Below are positions 52,151-60,694 of a stretch of 64,000 bases of DNA, piece by piece. Location: assembly GCA_938003985.1 (NCBI GenBank), contig CALKWZ010000003.1:11906-75905 (forward strand), given 5' to 3'. Position numbers and translations under genes: made by a program. Positions within the stretch are counted from its first letter, which is position 1. Each line of letters starts with the position of its first letter. The DNA comes from an uncultured Verrucomicrobiota bacterium (lineage in GTDB: Bacteria; Verrucomicrobiota; Kiritimatiellia; CAIQIC01; Lenti-01). The notes beneath the pieces were generated by a model that saw only the letters and a program-made list of their open reading frames with translations, was not told the origin of the DNA and did not search any database.

Positions 52151-52714
52151 ATGGCCTCTCCGGTGTTCCATGGATTGGCCGGAGCGGGGCTGGCGGTCGC
52201 GATGGCGGGAGGCTCCGGCCTCCCGCTTTTCGCGTCTTGGCGCAAGACGGGAGCTTATCTGGCGGCCGCCGCCGTTCTGGCCTGCCTGCCGGACGTGGAT
52301 TACCTGCCGGGGTTGCTGCGGGGCTACCTGAATACGACGCACCAGCAGGCCACGCACAGCCTGGCGTGGGTGCTGCTGGCCGCGTTCGGAATTTGGCTGG
52401 CGGGGCGGGCCCTCAAGCCGGCTTGGTTCGGGCGGCGGACGCTGGCGCTTTTGCTGGTGCTGATCGGCAGCCATCTGGCGATCGATCTCGCCACGGAGGA
52501 CCGGTTGGCGCCGTACGGGATTCAACTGTGGGCGCCGTTTTCGGAGGAATTCGTGCGCGGGCCCATCGCGTGGTTGCCGGCCTGGGACAAGACGGCGCTG
52601 GCGGACATGGCGAGCCGGAGCAATCTGCGCGCGCTGGGAATCGAACTGGGGGCGGGGCTGGCGTTTGCGGCGGGGTGCGGGATTGCCAAGCGGATCAGAA
52701 CCGCGCTAGGATGA
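52151..52714 (+). CDS. YdjM-like membrane-bound metal-dependent hydrolase
   Basis: A 187-residue membrane protein. It has the YdjM/DUF457 pattern of histidines and acidic residues: SPVFHGLAG at the start, CLPDVDYLPG near 48, THQQATHSLAWV near 63 and GSHLAIDLAT near 108. Several hydrophobic segments surround them. The role of the family is poorly known. Its stop overlaps the lpxI start, so it belongs to the same operon. Confidence 0.8.
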   Translation: MASPVFHGLAGAGLAVAMAGGSGLPLFASWRKTGAYLAAAAVLACLPDVDYLPGLLRGYLNTTHQQATHSLAWVLLAAFGIWLAGRALKPAWFGRRTLALLLVLIGSHLAIDLATEDRLAPYGIQLWAPFSEEFVRGPIAWLPAWDKTALADMASRSNLRALGIELGAGLAFAAGCGIAKRIRTALG

Positions 52715-53571
52715 AGACCATGAGCGACTTGAACTCCATCGCGATGCCCGAAACCCTGGGCGTCATCGCCGGCTTGGGTTCCTATCCCTGGCAATTGGCG
52801 CGTTCGGCGCACGCGCAGGGCGTGAAGCGCGTGGTGGCGTTCGCGTTCAAGGGCGAAACGGAACGCGTCATCGCCAAATACGCCGACGAGGTGGTCTGGA
52901 TGCATCTGGGCAGCCTGCAGGCGCTCCTGGACGCGGTGCAGGCGAAAGGCGTCACCAAGCTCGTGATGGCCGGCCAGATCAAGCCGACGCGGCTGTTCAA
53001 CTTGCGGCTGGACGCCAAGGCGCTGGCGGTTCTGCGCACGCTCAAGGTCCGCAACGCGCACACGATTTTCGGGGCCATCGGCGACGAGCTGCGGGCCATC
53101 GGCGCGGAACTGCTGCCGGCCTATTGCTTCATGGAAACCGAGATGCCCGCGGCCGGGACGCTGGGCCGGCGCGCGCCGGATGCGCGCGAAGCCGCGGACA
53201 TCCAGCTCGGCGCGAAGGTCGCCAAGGTCACGAGCGGGCTGGAGATCGGCCAGACGGTGGTCGTCAAGGAAGGCACCGTGCTGGCCGTGGAGGGCTTCGA
53301 AGGCACGGACGAAACCATCCTGCGGGCCGGGCGGCTGGGCGGGCCGGGGGGCGTGGTGGTCAAGGTGGCCAAGCTGGGCCACGACATGCGCTTCGACATC
53401 CCGATCGTGGGGCTGCGGACGTTCAAGATGCTGAAGAAAGCCAAGATTTCGTGCCTGGCCGTCGAGGCCAAGCGGACGATCCTGCTGGAGCGGGACAAGC
53501 TGGCGGCGGAAGCCGACCGGCTGGGCATCGCGTTCGTCGCGTTCGACGCCGCGAAGACGGAACCGATCTGA
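52711..53571 (+). CDS. lpxI: UDP-2,3-diacylglucosamine pyrophosphatase LpxI
   Basis: A 286-residue enzyme that cleaves UDP-2,3-diacylglucosamine to lipid X and UMP, the step before LpxB in lipid A synthesis. The N-terminal domain begins TLGVIAGLGSYPWQLARSA, and the catalytic C-terminal domain has EGFEGTDETILRAG and the closing KLGHDMRFDIPIVGLRTF, all typical of LpxI rather than LpxH. The ATG overlaps the previous stop (ATGA). It is followed by an oxidoreductase gene and lpxB. Confidence 0.93.
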   Translation: MKTMSDLNSIAMPETLGVIAGLGSYPWQLARSAHAQGVKRVVAFAFKGETERVIAKYADEVVWMHLGSLQALLDAVQAKGVTKLVMAGQIKPTRLFNLRLDAKALAVLRTLKVRNAHTIFGAIGDELRAIGAELLPAYCFMETEMPAAGTLGRRAPDAREAADIQLGAKVAKVTSGLEIGQTVVVKEGTVLAVEGFEGTDETILRAGRLGGPGGVVVKVAKLGHDMRFDIPIVGLRTFKMLKKAKISCLAVEAKRTILLERDKLAAEADRLGIAFVAFDAAKTEPI

Positions 53572-53600
53572 GCGCGCGGAAACCGCAACGGGAGCAACCG

Positions 53601-54554
53601 ATGGGCGAACTGAAGAAGATCCGGACGGGCGTCGTGGGCGTGGGCAGCCTGGGCCAGTGGCATGCGCGCATCTATTCCGAAATGCCCGACGTGGAACTCG
53701 TCGGCGTGTACGACGCCGACAAGAAGCGCGCGCAGGAAATCGCCGAGCGCTACCATACGGCGGCGTTCAAGACGATGGAAGAGCTGGCCGACGCGGCCGA
53801 AGCGCTGAACGTCGTGGTGCCGACGGACAAACACCGGGCCGTGGCCGGGATGGTGATCGAAAAGGGCAAGCACGTGCTGGTGGAGAAGCCGATCGCGGCC
53901 AGCACGCAGGAAGCCGAAGAACTGGTCGAACTGGCCCAGCAGCGCGGCGTCATCCTGCAGGTCGGACACGTCGAGCGGTTCAACCCGGTGCTCGAAGTGG
54001 TCAACAAGGCCCAGCAGAAACCCCTTTACGTGGAAGCGCTGCGCATCGCGCCGTATCCGCCGCCGCGGTTCGGCCTGCTGCCGCGCGGGACGGAAGTCAG
54101 CGTGATCCTCGACCTGATGATCCACGACCTGGAAATCATCCTGCACCTCGTGCAATCGAAGGTGGTGGACATCCGGGCGGTGGGCGTGCCGATCCTGAGC
54201 AAGAGCGAGGACATCGCCAACGTGCGGCTGCGGTTCGAGAACGGCTGCATCGCGAACGTGACGGCCAGCCGCATCAGCATGGAGAAGCAGCGCAAGATCC
54301 GCATGTTCCTGCCGGACTCCTACGTCTCGCTGGATTACCAGGAGCAGACCGGCAAGATCCTGCGCAAGAAACTGCTGGGAATCGAAAAGACCGAAGTGCC
54401 GATCCACAAGGGCGAGCCGCTGGCGCTGGAGCTGCGGGCGTTCGTGGACTGCGTGCGGAACCGCTCCGAGCCGGTGGTCAGCGGCGAACACGCCGCCGAA
54501 GCCCTGAAACTGGCGGTGGCGATCTGCCAGAGCATCCGGCGGGGACAGACCTGA
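53601..54554 (+). CDS. Gfo/Idh/MocA family NAD(P)-dependent oxidoreductase
   Basis: A 317-residue dehydrogenase. The Rossmann domain begins VGVVGVGSLGQWHARIYSEM, EKP in VLVEKPIAAS near residue 97 is the family lysine motif, and the C-terminal domain has VEALRIAPYPPPRFG and LDLMIHDLEIIL with the catalytic histidine. It sits between lpxI and lpxB, so its substrate is probably a UDP-amino sugar or other lipid A precursor. GnnA-type UDP-GlcNAc dehydrogenases belong to this family, but the aminotransferase partner GnnB is not present here. Confidence 0.85.
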   Translation: MGELKKIRTGVVGVGSLGQWHARIYSEMPDVELVGVYDADKKRAQEIAERYHTAAFKTMEELADAAEALNVVVPTDKHRAVAGMVIEKGKHVLVEKPIAASTQEAEELVELAQQRGVILQVGHVERFNPVLEVVNKAQQKPLYVEALRIAPYPPPRFGLLPRGTEVSVILDLMIHDLEIILHLVQSKVVDIRAVGVPILSKSEDIANVRLRFENGCIANVTASRISMEKQRKIRMFLPDSYVSLDYQEQTGKILRKKLLGIEKTEVPIHKGEPLALELRAFVDCVRNRSEPVVSGEHAAEALKLAVAICQSIRRGQT

Positions 54555-55696
54555 TGCCGAAGAAGGTCATGGTCGTGGCCGGGGAAGTCTCCGGCGACCA
54601 GCACGCGGCGCGGCTGGTGCGCGATCTGCGCGCGGCGCGGCAAGACGTCGACTTCTTCGGAATCGGCGGCGATGCCCTGCGGCGCGAAGGCGTGCGCACG
54701 GTCGTGGATGCGCGCGACATGGCCGTGGTGGGCTTTTTCGAGGTGCTGGCGCGATATCCGTTTTTCCGGCGGACGTTCAAGCGGATGACGGATCTGTTGG
54801 CGGCGGAGAAACCCGACGCGCTGCTGCTGGTGGATTATCCGGGCTTCAACCTGCGCCTGGCGGCAGTCGCGCACGGCCTGGGCATTCCGGTCTACTACTA
54901 CGTCAGCCCGCAGGTCTGGGCCTGGCACCGGAGCCGCATCCCGAAGATGGCGAAAATCATCGACCTGCTGATGGTGATTTTTCCGTTCGAAGTGGACGTG
55001 TTCAAGGGCACGGGCCTGAAGACCGTGTTCGTGGGGCATCCGCTGGTGGAATCCACGAAGCGGACCTGGGCGGCGCCGTCGCCGGAGCTGCCCTGGCCGG
55101 CGGGGAGCCGGCAGGTGGGCCTCCTGCCCGGCAGCCGGCGGCAGGAAATCCAGCGCGTGCTGCCGCCGATGCTGGCCGCGGCGCGGGAGCTGCGCCGGCG
55201 CGATCCGCAAACGGCCTTCCTGATCCCCGCGGCCAGCGACGAAATCCGCGGCCTGATCGAGGCGCAACTGGCGGCGCTGCCGGCGGACGAACGCGCGGCC
55301 ATCGGGGTGGTGACGGGCCAGATGCGCGAGGTGGCGCGGCAGGCGCGCGCGGCGATGGTGTGCTCGGGCACGGCGACGGTGGAAACCGCGCTGATGAAAT
55401 GCCCGCTGATCGTCGTCTACCGGACGACGGCAGCGACCTACTGGTTTGGGCGGATGATCATCCGCGTGCCGTGGTTGGGCATGGTGAATTTGATCGCGAA
55501 CCGGACGCTGTGTCCGGAATTCATCCAGGACGCCGCGACGCCCGCCGCGATGGCGGACGCGCTGGAGCCGCTGCTGGCGGACACGCCGGCGCGGCAGGCG
55601 CAGCTCGACGGCCTGGCGGAGGTGGCGCGGGCGCTGGAAGGCGCCGGGCCGCTGCAGACCGCCGGCGCGCTCGTGGCCGAAGCCCTCGGCGCGTGA
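54554..55696 (+). CDS. lpxB: Lipid-A-disaccharide synthase
   Basis: A 380-residue GT19 glycosyltransferase that joins lipid X and UDP-diacylglucosamine into the beta-1,6 disaccharide of lipid A. Recognisable segments are VAGEVSGDQHAARLVR, DYPGFNLRLA, YYVSPQVWAWHRSRIPKM, FVGHPLV, LLPGSRRQEI and the C-terminal VCSGTATVETALMKCPLIVVYR. Length matches the family. The ATG overlaps the upstream stop by one base. It ends just before palindrome array C. Confidence 0.95.
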   Translation: MPKKVMVVAGEVSGDQHAARLVRDLRAARQDVDFFGIGGDALRREGVRTVVDARDMAVVGFFEVLARYPFFRRTFKRMTDLLAAEKPDALLLVDYPGFNLRLAAVAHGLGIPVYYYVSPQVWAWHRSRIPKMAKIIDLLMVIFPFEVDVFKGTGLKTVFVGHPLVESTKRTWAAPSPELPWPAGSRQVGLLPGSRRQEIQRVLPPMLAAARELRRRDPQTAFLIPAASDEIRGLIEAQLAALPADERAAIGVVTGQMREVARQARAAMVCSGTATVETALMKCPLIVVYRTTAATYWFGRMIIRVPWLGMVNLIANRTLCPEFIQDAATPAAMADALEPLLADTPARQAQLDGLAEVARALEGAGPLQTAGALVAEALGA

Positions 55697-55700
55697 CGGA

Positions 55701-55812
55701 TTTTACGTAGAACGTAAAAACTTTCAGCGGGTTTTACGTAGAACGTAAAAACTTTGCGGAAAAATTACGTACTACGTAAAAGTCCGGACCGCATTTTACG
55801 TACTACGTAAAA
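55701..55812. repeat. 31-bp-period palindrome array C (4 copies)
   Basis: The TTTACGT half-site phase recurs at 55702, 55733, 55764 and 55795, exactly every 31 bp. Copies 1 and 2 are TTTTACGTAGAACGTAAAA; copies 3 and 4 have centre ACT, and copy 3 has an A for the first T. Linkers are actttcagcggg, actttgcggaaaa and agtccggaccgca. The array lies between the convergent lpxB and dinB genes. Confidence 0.92.
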
Positions 55813-55818
55813 ACCGGG

Positions 55819-57030
55819 TCAGCCGCGAGGCGGGCGGCGGGGCAGGTTGCGGGCGCGGCGGATGGCGTCGGCGCCGTGGGCGGCGCGGATGCGGTCGACG
55901 GCGCGGTCGAGGTTTTCCTTCTTGGCGCGGGTCTCGACGGGCAGGTCGAACAGGTCGAGCTGGCGCGCGCCGGCGCGCTCGGTCAGGCCGGTGACGCCGA
56001 AGCCGATCAGCCGGACGGGCTGTGCGAGCGCGACGTCCCGGAAGAGGGCTTCGGCCAGCGCATGCAGGTCTTCCTCGATGCGGGTCGGGCGCGGGAAGGG
56101 CCGCTGGCGCGTGAAGGTCTCGAAATCCTTCCAGCGGATCTTCAGGCGGCCGCCGGTGGCGAGCCGGCCGTCGGCGCGCAGGCGCCGGGCGACGTCTTCG
56201 ACGAGGCCGAAGAGGATTTGGTCGAGGGCGTTGCGGGACTTTTCGTCGTGGAGGAAGGTGTGCTCGCGGGACAGGGTCTTTTCGCGGACGTCGAGTTCGA
56301 TCTCGCGGGGATCGTCGCCGAACGCGAGGGAGCGCAGATGGGCGGCGTTGTGGGGGCCGACGACGGATTGCAGCAGGGCGAGCGGCGCGTCCTGGACGTC
56401 GCCGATGACGTGGAGCCCGGCGCGGTCGAAGGCCTGGCGGGTGACCTTGCCGACGCCCCAGAGGCGCGTGACGGGCAGCGGGCGCAGGAAGGCGACGATG
56501 GATTTCCGGTCGAACGGCAGGACGGTCAGGCCGTCGGGCTTTTGGAATTCGGAGCCGAGCTTGGCGAGGAACTTGTTGGGCGCCACGCCGACGGAGCAGG
56601 TCAGGGCGAGTTCGGAAAGGACGTCGGCCTTGATGCGGCGGGCGATTTCCTCGCCGGGGCCGTAGAGGCGCAGGGAGCCGGTGACGTCGAGGAAGGCTTC
56701 GTCGATGGAGAGGCCTTCGACGTAGGGCGTGTAGCGGTCGAAGATGGCGAAGACCTGGGCGGAGACCATTTCGTAGCGGGGCATGTCGGGCGGGAGGAAG
56801 ACGGCGTGGGGGCAGCGCTGGCCGGCCTCGCGCGAGGGCATGGCGGAATGGATGCCGTAGGTGCGCGCTTCGTAGGAGGCGGTGGCGACGACGCCGCGCT
56901 GGTCGGGCGGGGAGCCGACGACGACCGGCCGGCCGCGGTATTCGGGATGGTCGCGCTGTTCGACGGCGGCGTAGAACGCATCCATGTCCACGTGGAGAAA
57001 GACGCGGGGCGGGGTTGCGGCTGCCGGCAT
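55819..57030 (-). CDS. dinB: DNA polymerase IV (Y family)
   Basis: A 403-residue translesion polymerase. Catalytic acidic residues lie in HVDMDAFYAAVEQRD near residue 13 and YVEGLSIDEAFLDVTGS near 105. The helix-hairpin-helix VTRLWGVGKVT lies near 180, and the little-finger domain follows. The Lys/Arg-rich C-terminus lacks an obvious beta-clamp motif other than RQLDLFDLP near 370, which fits QLxLF. ATG 57030 has GGAGG 5 bases ahead; a GTG at 57048 overlapping the upstream stop is the alternative. Confidence 0.93.
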   Translation of the reverse strand: MPAAATPPRVFLHVDMDAFYAAVEQRDHPEYRGRPVVVGSPPDQRGVVATASYEARTYGIHSAMPSREAGQRCPHAVFLPPDMPRYEMVSAQVFAIFDRYTPYVEGLSIDEAFLDVTGSLRLYGPGEEIARRIKADVLSELALTCSVGVAPNKFLAKLGSEFQKPDGLTVLPFDRKSIVAFLRPLPVTRLWGVGKVTRQAFDRAGLHVIGDVQDAPLALLQSVVGPHNAAHLRSLAFGDDPREIELDVREKTLSREHTFLHDEKSRNALDQILFGLVEDVARRLRADGRLATGGRLKIRWKDFETFTRQRPFPRPTRIEEDLHALAEALFRDVALAQPVRLIGFGVTGLTERAGARQLDLFDLPVETRAKKENLDRAVDRIRAAHGADAIRRARNLPRRPPRG

Positions 57031-57044
57031 GGCCGCCTCCGGGG

Positions 57045-58718
57045 TCACCAGAGGACCGGTTCGTTGGCTTCGGTCTTTTCCGGGAGGGCGCGCCGCGGGA
57101 GGTTCACGCGCGGCGCCAGCGCGGGCGGTGCGGCCGGCGGGGGCGGCGGCGGGGCGGCGACGGCCGCGGCGGGTTCCGGAGGAACATCGGCGGGCGGCGA
57201 CGGCGCAACGGGCGGCGGTTCGCGCCTGACGGTCTTGGGCGCGGGGACGTCGGCCGTTTCCGTCAACGGGGCGCCGGCCAAATCGAGGACGCGCCACGGA
57301 ATGCCGTCGATCGGCAACCGCTTTTTGAGAAGCAGGGCGCCGGCCAGGATTTTTTCGGGCCGGCCGAGCAGGGCGTAGGGCACGCGCACGGCGATTTCGT
57401 CGTTCGCGCCGGAAACGAGCTGGACGGCATCCGCCGGTTGCCGGCGGTTGAGGTCCGCGACGGAAAGAATTTCGTCCGGGCCGGCTTCGATTTCGATTTT
57501 CGGCAGATCCCCGAAGGGGCGGTCGCCGCGATAGCCGTAGAGGCGGATGGACATCCGCGCCGGCGGGGCGACGGGCCGGCGGAAGCGGAAGGCCGCGGTC
57601 AGGGCCTGGCCATCGCCCTCCCAGCGGGTCTGGACGATGTCGTTGTCGAAATCGGCCAGCGCGGCGGATTCGGCGGCATGTTGGCCGGCCAGATCGTGCC
57701 AGGCGTCGGATTCCTGTTCGAGCGCCTGGAGGAGGTTTTCGTCGGGCCGGAACTCGGTGTCGTCGGTTTCCGCGTTTTCAGCGGACCCGCGGCCGCCGGG
57801 GAAGGCGAGATCGGCGGGCGCGGCGAAGAGTTCGGTTTTGCGGACGTGGGATTGCAAGATGGCCGGGGCCCACCGGAACTGGGAATGGTGGCGGCGGAGC
57901 GCGGCCAGCTTGTTGGAAACCTGGAACGGGGCGAGGGCGTATTCGAGCCACGGCGGGTCGGCCGGGAGAAACGCCGGCGGCGCGGCGGGGCGGTCGGGCA
58001 GCGCGCGGCGCGGCTCGGGCCAGCGGGTGAAGTGGACGGGCGCGGCGAGCAGTTGAGGCGCCACGCCGTCGTCCGCCAGGTTCCACAGGGCGACGCGGGC
58101 AAAGAGATAGAGCGCGCGGTGGTCGGCGTTGTGGTCGGCCGGATGCGGCAGCACGAGGTGGGTGGGGCGGAAATCGCGGATCACGTCGACCAGATCGTCG
58201 AGGACGTCTTCGCCGGCATAGGCGGAACCGGGCGTCAGCGCCGAGTCGTAGGGCACGGCGTTGGCGCGGGTCAGGGGCGAGCGATACGGCGGGGCGGTCT
58301 GCCAGTGGTGGGTCCAGATGGCGAGCGTGCCGGAATCGGGGTAGCCGAGGAAGACGACGTCGTCGGCCGTCAGGCCCAGCTGGGTGGCGGCGGCCAGGGC
58401 TTCGTTTTGGCGCAACTGGCCCGAGGCGCGGAGCGGCCCCGGCGCCAGCGCGGGATGGCGGCGGGTGAAGAGGGCGGCGAGCTCGTTGTTGTCGCCCATG
58501 GTGAAGAAGCACGCGCGCACGGGCAGATCGAGCGCGCGCGCTTCCTGGATCAGCCCGCCGGCGGCGAGGGTTTCGTCGTCGGGGTGGGCGGCCAGCACGA
58601 GGAGGCGTTCGTCGTCGCCCAGCAGCAGGGGTTCGCGGTCCGCGGCGGCGTGGGCGGCGCCGGCCCACAGCAGGCCGGCGGCCAAGGCGCGGAAAAACCG
58701 GTTCCGGAACGCCGTCAT
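57045..58718 (-). CDS. Secreted PIG-L family deacetylase with C-terminal extension
   Basis: A 557-residue exported protein. After a signal peptide (LAAGLLWAGAAHAA) comes a LmbE/PIG-L domain with the zinc motif AAHPDDETLAAGG (His45, Asp47/48) and LPHPADHNADHRALY near 190. From about 340 a beta-rich domain resembles a carbohydrate-binding or DOMON-like module; the end is Pro/Ala-rich and closes NEPVLW. It would deacetylate an N-acetyl sugar-like substrate, perhaps in the envelope; the substrate is unknown. It overlaps dinB region signals at its stop and starts 2 bp after the DUF486 stop. Confidence 0.82.
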   Translation of the reverse strand: MTAFRNRFFRALAAGLLWAGAAHAAADREPLLLGDDERLLVLAAHPDDETLAAGGLIQEARALDLPVRACFFTMGDNNELAALFTRRHPALAPGPLRASGQLRQNEALAAATQLGLTADDVVFLGYPDSGTLAIWTHHWQTAPPYRSPLTRANAVPYDSALTPGSAYAGEDVLDDLVDVIRDFRPTHLVLPHPADHNADHRALYLFARVALWNLADDGVAPQLLAAPVHFTRWPEPRRALPDRPAAPPAFLPADPPWLEYALAPFQVSNKLAALRRHHSQFRWAPAILQSHVRKTELFAAPADLAFPGGRGSAENAETDDTEFRPDENLLQALEQESDAWHDLAGQHAAESAALADFDNDIVQTRWEGDGQALTAAFRFRRPVAPPARMSIRLYGYRGDRPFGDLPKIEIEAGPDEILSVADLNRRQPADAVQLVSGANDEIAVRVPYALLGRPEKILAGALLLKKRLPIDGIPWRVLDLAGAPLTETADVPAPKTVRREPPPVAPSPPADVPPEPAAAVAAPPPPPPAAPPALAPRVNLPRRALPEKTEANEPVLW

Positions 58719-58719
58719 G

Positions 58720-59073
58720 TCAGGCGCCTCCGGGCTTGGCTTTCAGGAAAGCGAAAAAGACGGCGCCCAGCAGGAAGAGGAAGGAAACGGCGTGGTTCCA
58801 GCGCAGTTTCTCGCCGAGGACGGCGATGGCGAAGAGGGAGAACACGGCCAGCGAAATGACTTCCTGGATGACCTTGAGCTGGGTGGCGGAGTAGGAGGCG
58901 TAGCCGATGCGGTTGGCCGGCACCTGGAAGCAATACTCGAAGAAGGCGATGCCCCAGCTGATGAAAATCACGGCCAGCATCGGCCAATGCCCGCCGCGCA
59001 AGTACCGCAGATGTCCGTACCAGGCCAAAGTCATGAACAGGTTGGAGATGGTCAGCAAGACGACGGTTTTCAT
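58720..59073 (-). CDS. DUF486 (DMT-like) small membrane protein
   Basis: A 117-residue protein with four hydrophobic segments, typical of DUF486 relatives of drug/metabolite transporters. Conserved parts are TISNLFMTLAWYGHLR, WGIAFFEYCFQVPANRIGY and the closing FAFLKAKPGG. Function is unknown. It precedes the PIG-L deacetylase gene by one base and is probably co-transcribed with it and dinB. Confidence 0.88.
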   Translation of the reverse strand: MKTVVLLTISNLFMTLAWYGHLRYLRGGHWPMLAVIFISWGIAFFEYCFQVPANRIGYASYSATQLKVIQEVISLAVFSLFAIAVLGEKLRWNHAVSFLFLLGAVFFAFLKAKPGGA

Positions 59074-59176
59074 GCGATGCCCACGCTCGCCATCCTAGGG
59101 AAACCGCCCGATCCCTGCAAACGCAAAAAGGAGAAGAAAGGGGGGGATTCCGCGGCCCGGAGCGCCGCCGCGCCGG

Positions 59177-60274
59177 TCAGCGGATGCGCCGGAGGAGGAC
59201 CAGGCTGAGCAGGAAAAAAACGGCGTTGGGCAGCCAGCCGGCCACGGCGGGCGGCAACAATTGCTGCTTGCCGAAAGCGAGGCCCAGGCCCATGAGGACG
59301 TAGTAGCCGAAGAACGCCAGCAGCGCGAACAGGATGCCCAGCCCCATGCCGCGGCGACCGGTCTGGAAGCCGAAGGGCACGCCGACCAGGATCACGAGCA
59401 GGCAGAGCCACGGCGCCGCGAGGCGATAGTGGAAATCCACCATCAGGCGGTTGCGCGTTTCGCGGGAAATGCCGGGGTGGGATTCGATGAACTGGAGGAT
59501 TTCGAAGGAAGAGCGTTCGTTGTCGTCCTTGATTTCGTTGATGAAATCCTTGGGCGTTTCCGAGAGCATGGTCATTTCGACGCTGGGGCGGGTCTCGATC
59601 GGGCCGGTCGGATCGTTGCGGACGTCGAAATAGCGCGTTTCGACGTTTTCGAACCACCAATGGCCATCGACCCAGCGGGCCCGCGCGGCGTCGAGCCGGT
59701 ATTCGTCGGAACCGTCCGGCCGCTGCTGGGTCAGATTGACGCCGAGCATTTCGTAGGAGCTGGCCGGGCGGGGATCGAAGACGTTGATCCGCCACAGGCG
59801 GCGGCCGGTCGGATTCTTGTAGGCGAGATTCGGCGCCAGATGGGTTTGTTCGCCGCGGCGGGCGCCTTGCGAATCGAGGAACTGGCGGTTCCGGTACATC
59901 GCGCCGGGGTTGTACAGTTCGTTGATGCCCAGCAGGGCGAACGTCGCCAGCAGACCGAGCGTCAAATACGGCAGCGTCAGCTGGCCGAGGCTCAGGCCGC
60001 TCGCGCGCATGGCCGTCAGTTCGGCGTTTTTCCCGAGCTGCCACAGCGCATAGAGCAGCGCCAGCAGCAGGGAAATCGGCAGCAGGTAGGGCAGAAAGGT
60101 CGCCAGCAGCCGGCCGTAGTAATAGGCCACGTCTTTCAGCGGCGTGGCGGCGTCCATGAAATCGACGAAATTGTTGAACAGATCCACCAGGATCGCCACC
60201 AGCGAAAAACCGGCCATGACGTAGACCCATGGCCGGCCCAGGTGGCGGAGCAGATAGCGGCTGACCAGCTTCAT
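59177..60274 (-). CDS. LptF/LptG family LPS export permease
   Basis: A 365-residue YjgP/YjgQ protein with six helices, three at each end, around a periplasmic beta-jellyroll (about 130-265). The N-terminus reads KLVSRYLLRHLGRPWVY, with ELTAMRASGLSLGQLTLP near 90, the typical loop that contacts LptB. It belongs to the seven-protein bridge that moves LPS to the outer membrane. The partner permease is not in the window, so F or G cannot be decided. ATG 60274 is chosen; no Shine-Dalgarno is seen. Confidence 0.9.
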   Translation of the reverse strand: MKLVSRYLLRHLGRPWVYVMAGFSLVAILVDLFNNFVDFMDAATPLKDVAYYYGRLLATFLPYLLPISLLLALLYALWQLGKNAELTAMRASGLSLGQLTLPYLTLGLLATFALLGINELYNPGAMYRNRQFLDSQGARRGEQTHLAPNLAYKNPTGRRLWRINVFDPRPASSYEMLGVNLTQQRPDGSDEYRLDAARARWVDGHWWFENVETRYFDVRNDPTGPIETRPSVEMTMLSETPKDFINEIKDDNERSSFEILQFIESHPGISRETRNRLMVDFHYRLAAPWLCLLVILVGVPFGFQTGRRGMGLGILFALLAFFGYYVLMGLGLAFGKQQLLPPAVAGWLPNAVFFLLSLVLLRRIR

Positions 60275-60317
60275 CGGCGACGGCAAACGCGGCGGACGCA
60301 ACGCCCGCCGGACTCCC

Positions 60318-60599
60318 CTAGTTGGCCGGCACGACTTCTTCGGGCAGATACTTGGTCTTGTCGACCCAGATGAACCCCTTGCCGTTGCAGAACGAGCAGG
60401 ACATTTTCTTCACGTCGTCGCCGCCGCACCGCGGACACACGATTTTCACGTTGGGATTCTCGTAGGTCTCGGCGGTGTACTTGAGGATACCGCTCGTTTT
60501 GGCGAACCAGAACAGGCCGGCGATGGCCAGGATCGCGCCAACGAAACCCCAGCGGTACTGGAGCGACTGATCGACTTTGCGGCGTTGGAGTGGGGGCAT
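60318..60599 (-). CDS. Small membrane protein with zinc-ribbon-like CxxC pair
   Basis: A 93-residue protein. One membrane helix (about 18-33, GFVGAILAIAGLFWFAK) is followed by a small domain with CPRCGGDDVKKMSCSFCNGKG, a DnaJ-like CxxC...CxxC zinc or rubredoxin-like knuckle. GGAG lies ahead of the ATG. It lies 43 bp upstream of the LPS permease gene. The role is unknown. Confidence 0.7.
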   Translation of the reverse strand: MPPLQRRKVDQSLQYRWGFVGAILAIAGLFWFAKTSGILKYTAETYENPNVKIVCPRCGGDDVKKMSCSFCNGKGFIWVDKTKYLPEEVVPAN

Positions 60600-60694
60600 A
60601 CGTTCTCCGGGTTGTGGGCTAGAGTGCCGGGTTTGCTTCGCCAAAGTCAAGGCGGGAGCTGGGAAAATGCGGGAAAACGGCCGCCATGCGCCGC

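Noticed and set aside
55701..55812. CRISPR array
   Set aside because: The period is regular but spacers are only about 12 bp and themselves conserved, repeats are palindromic, and no cas gene lies nearby.
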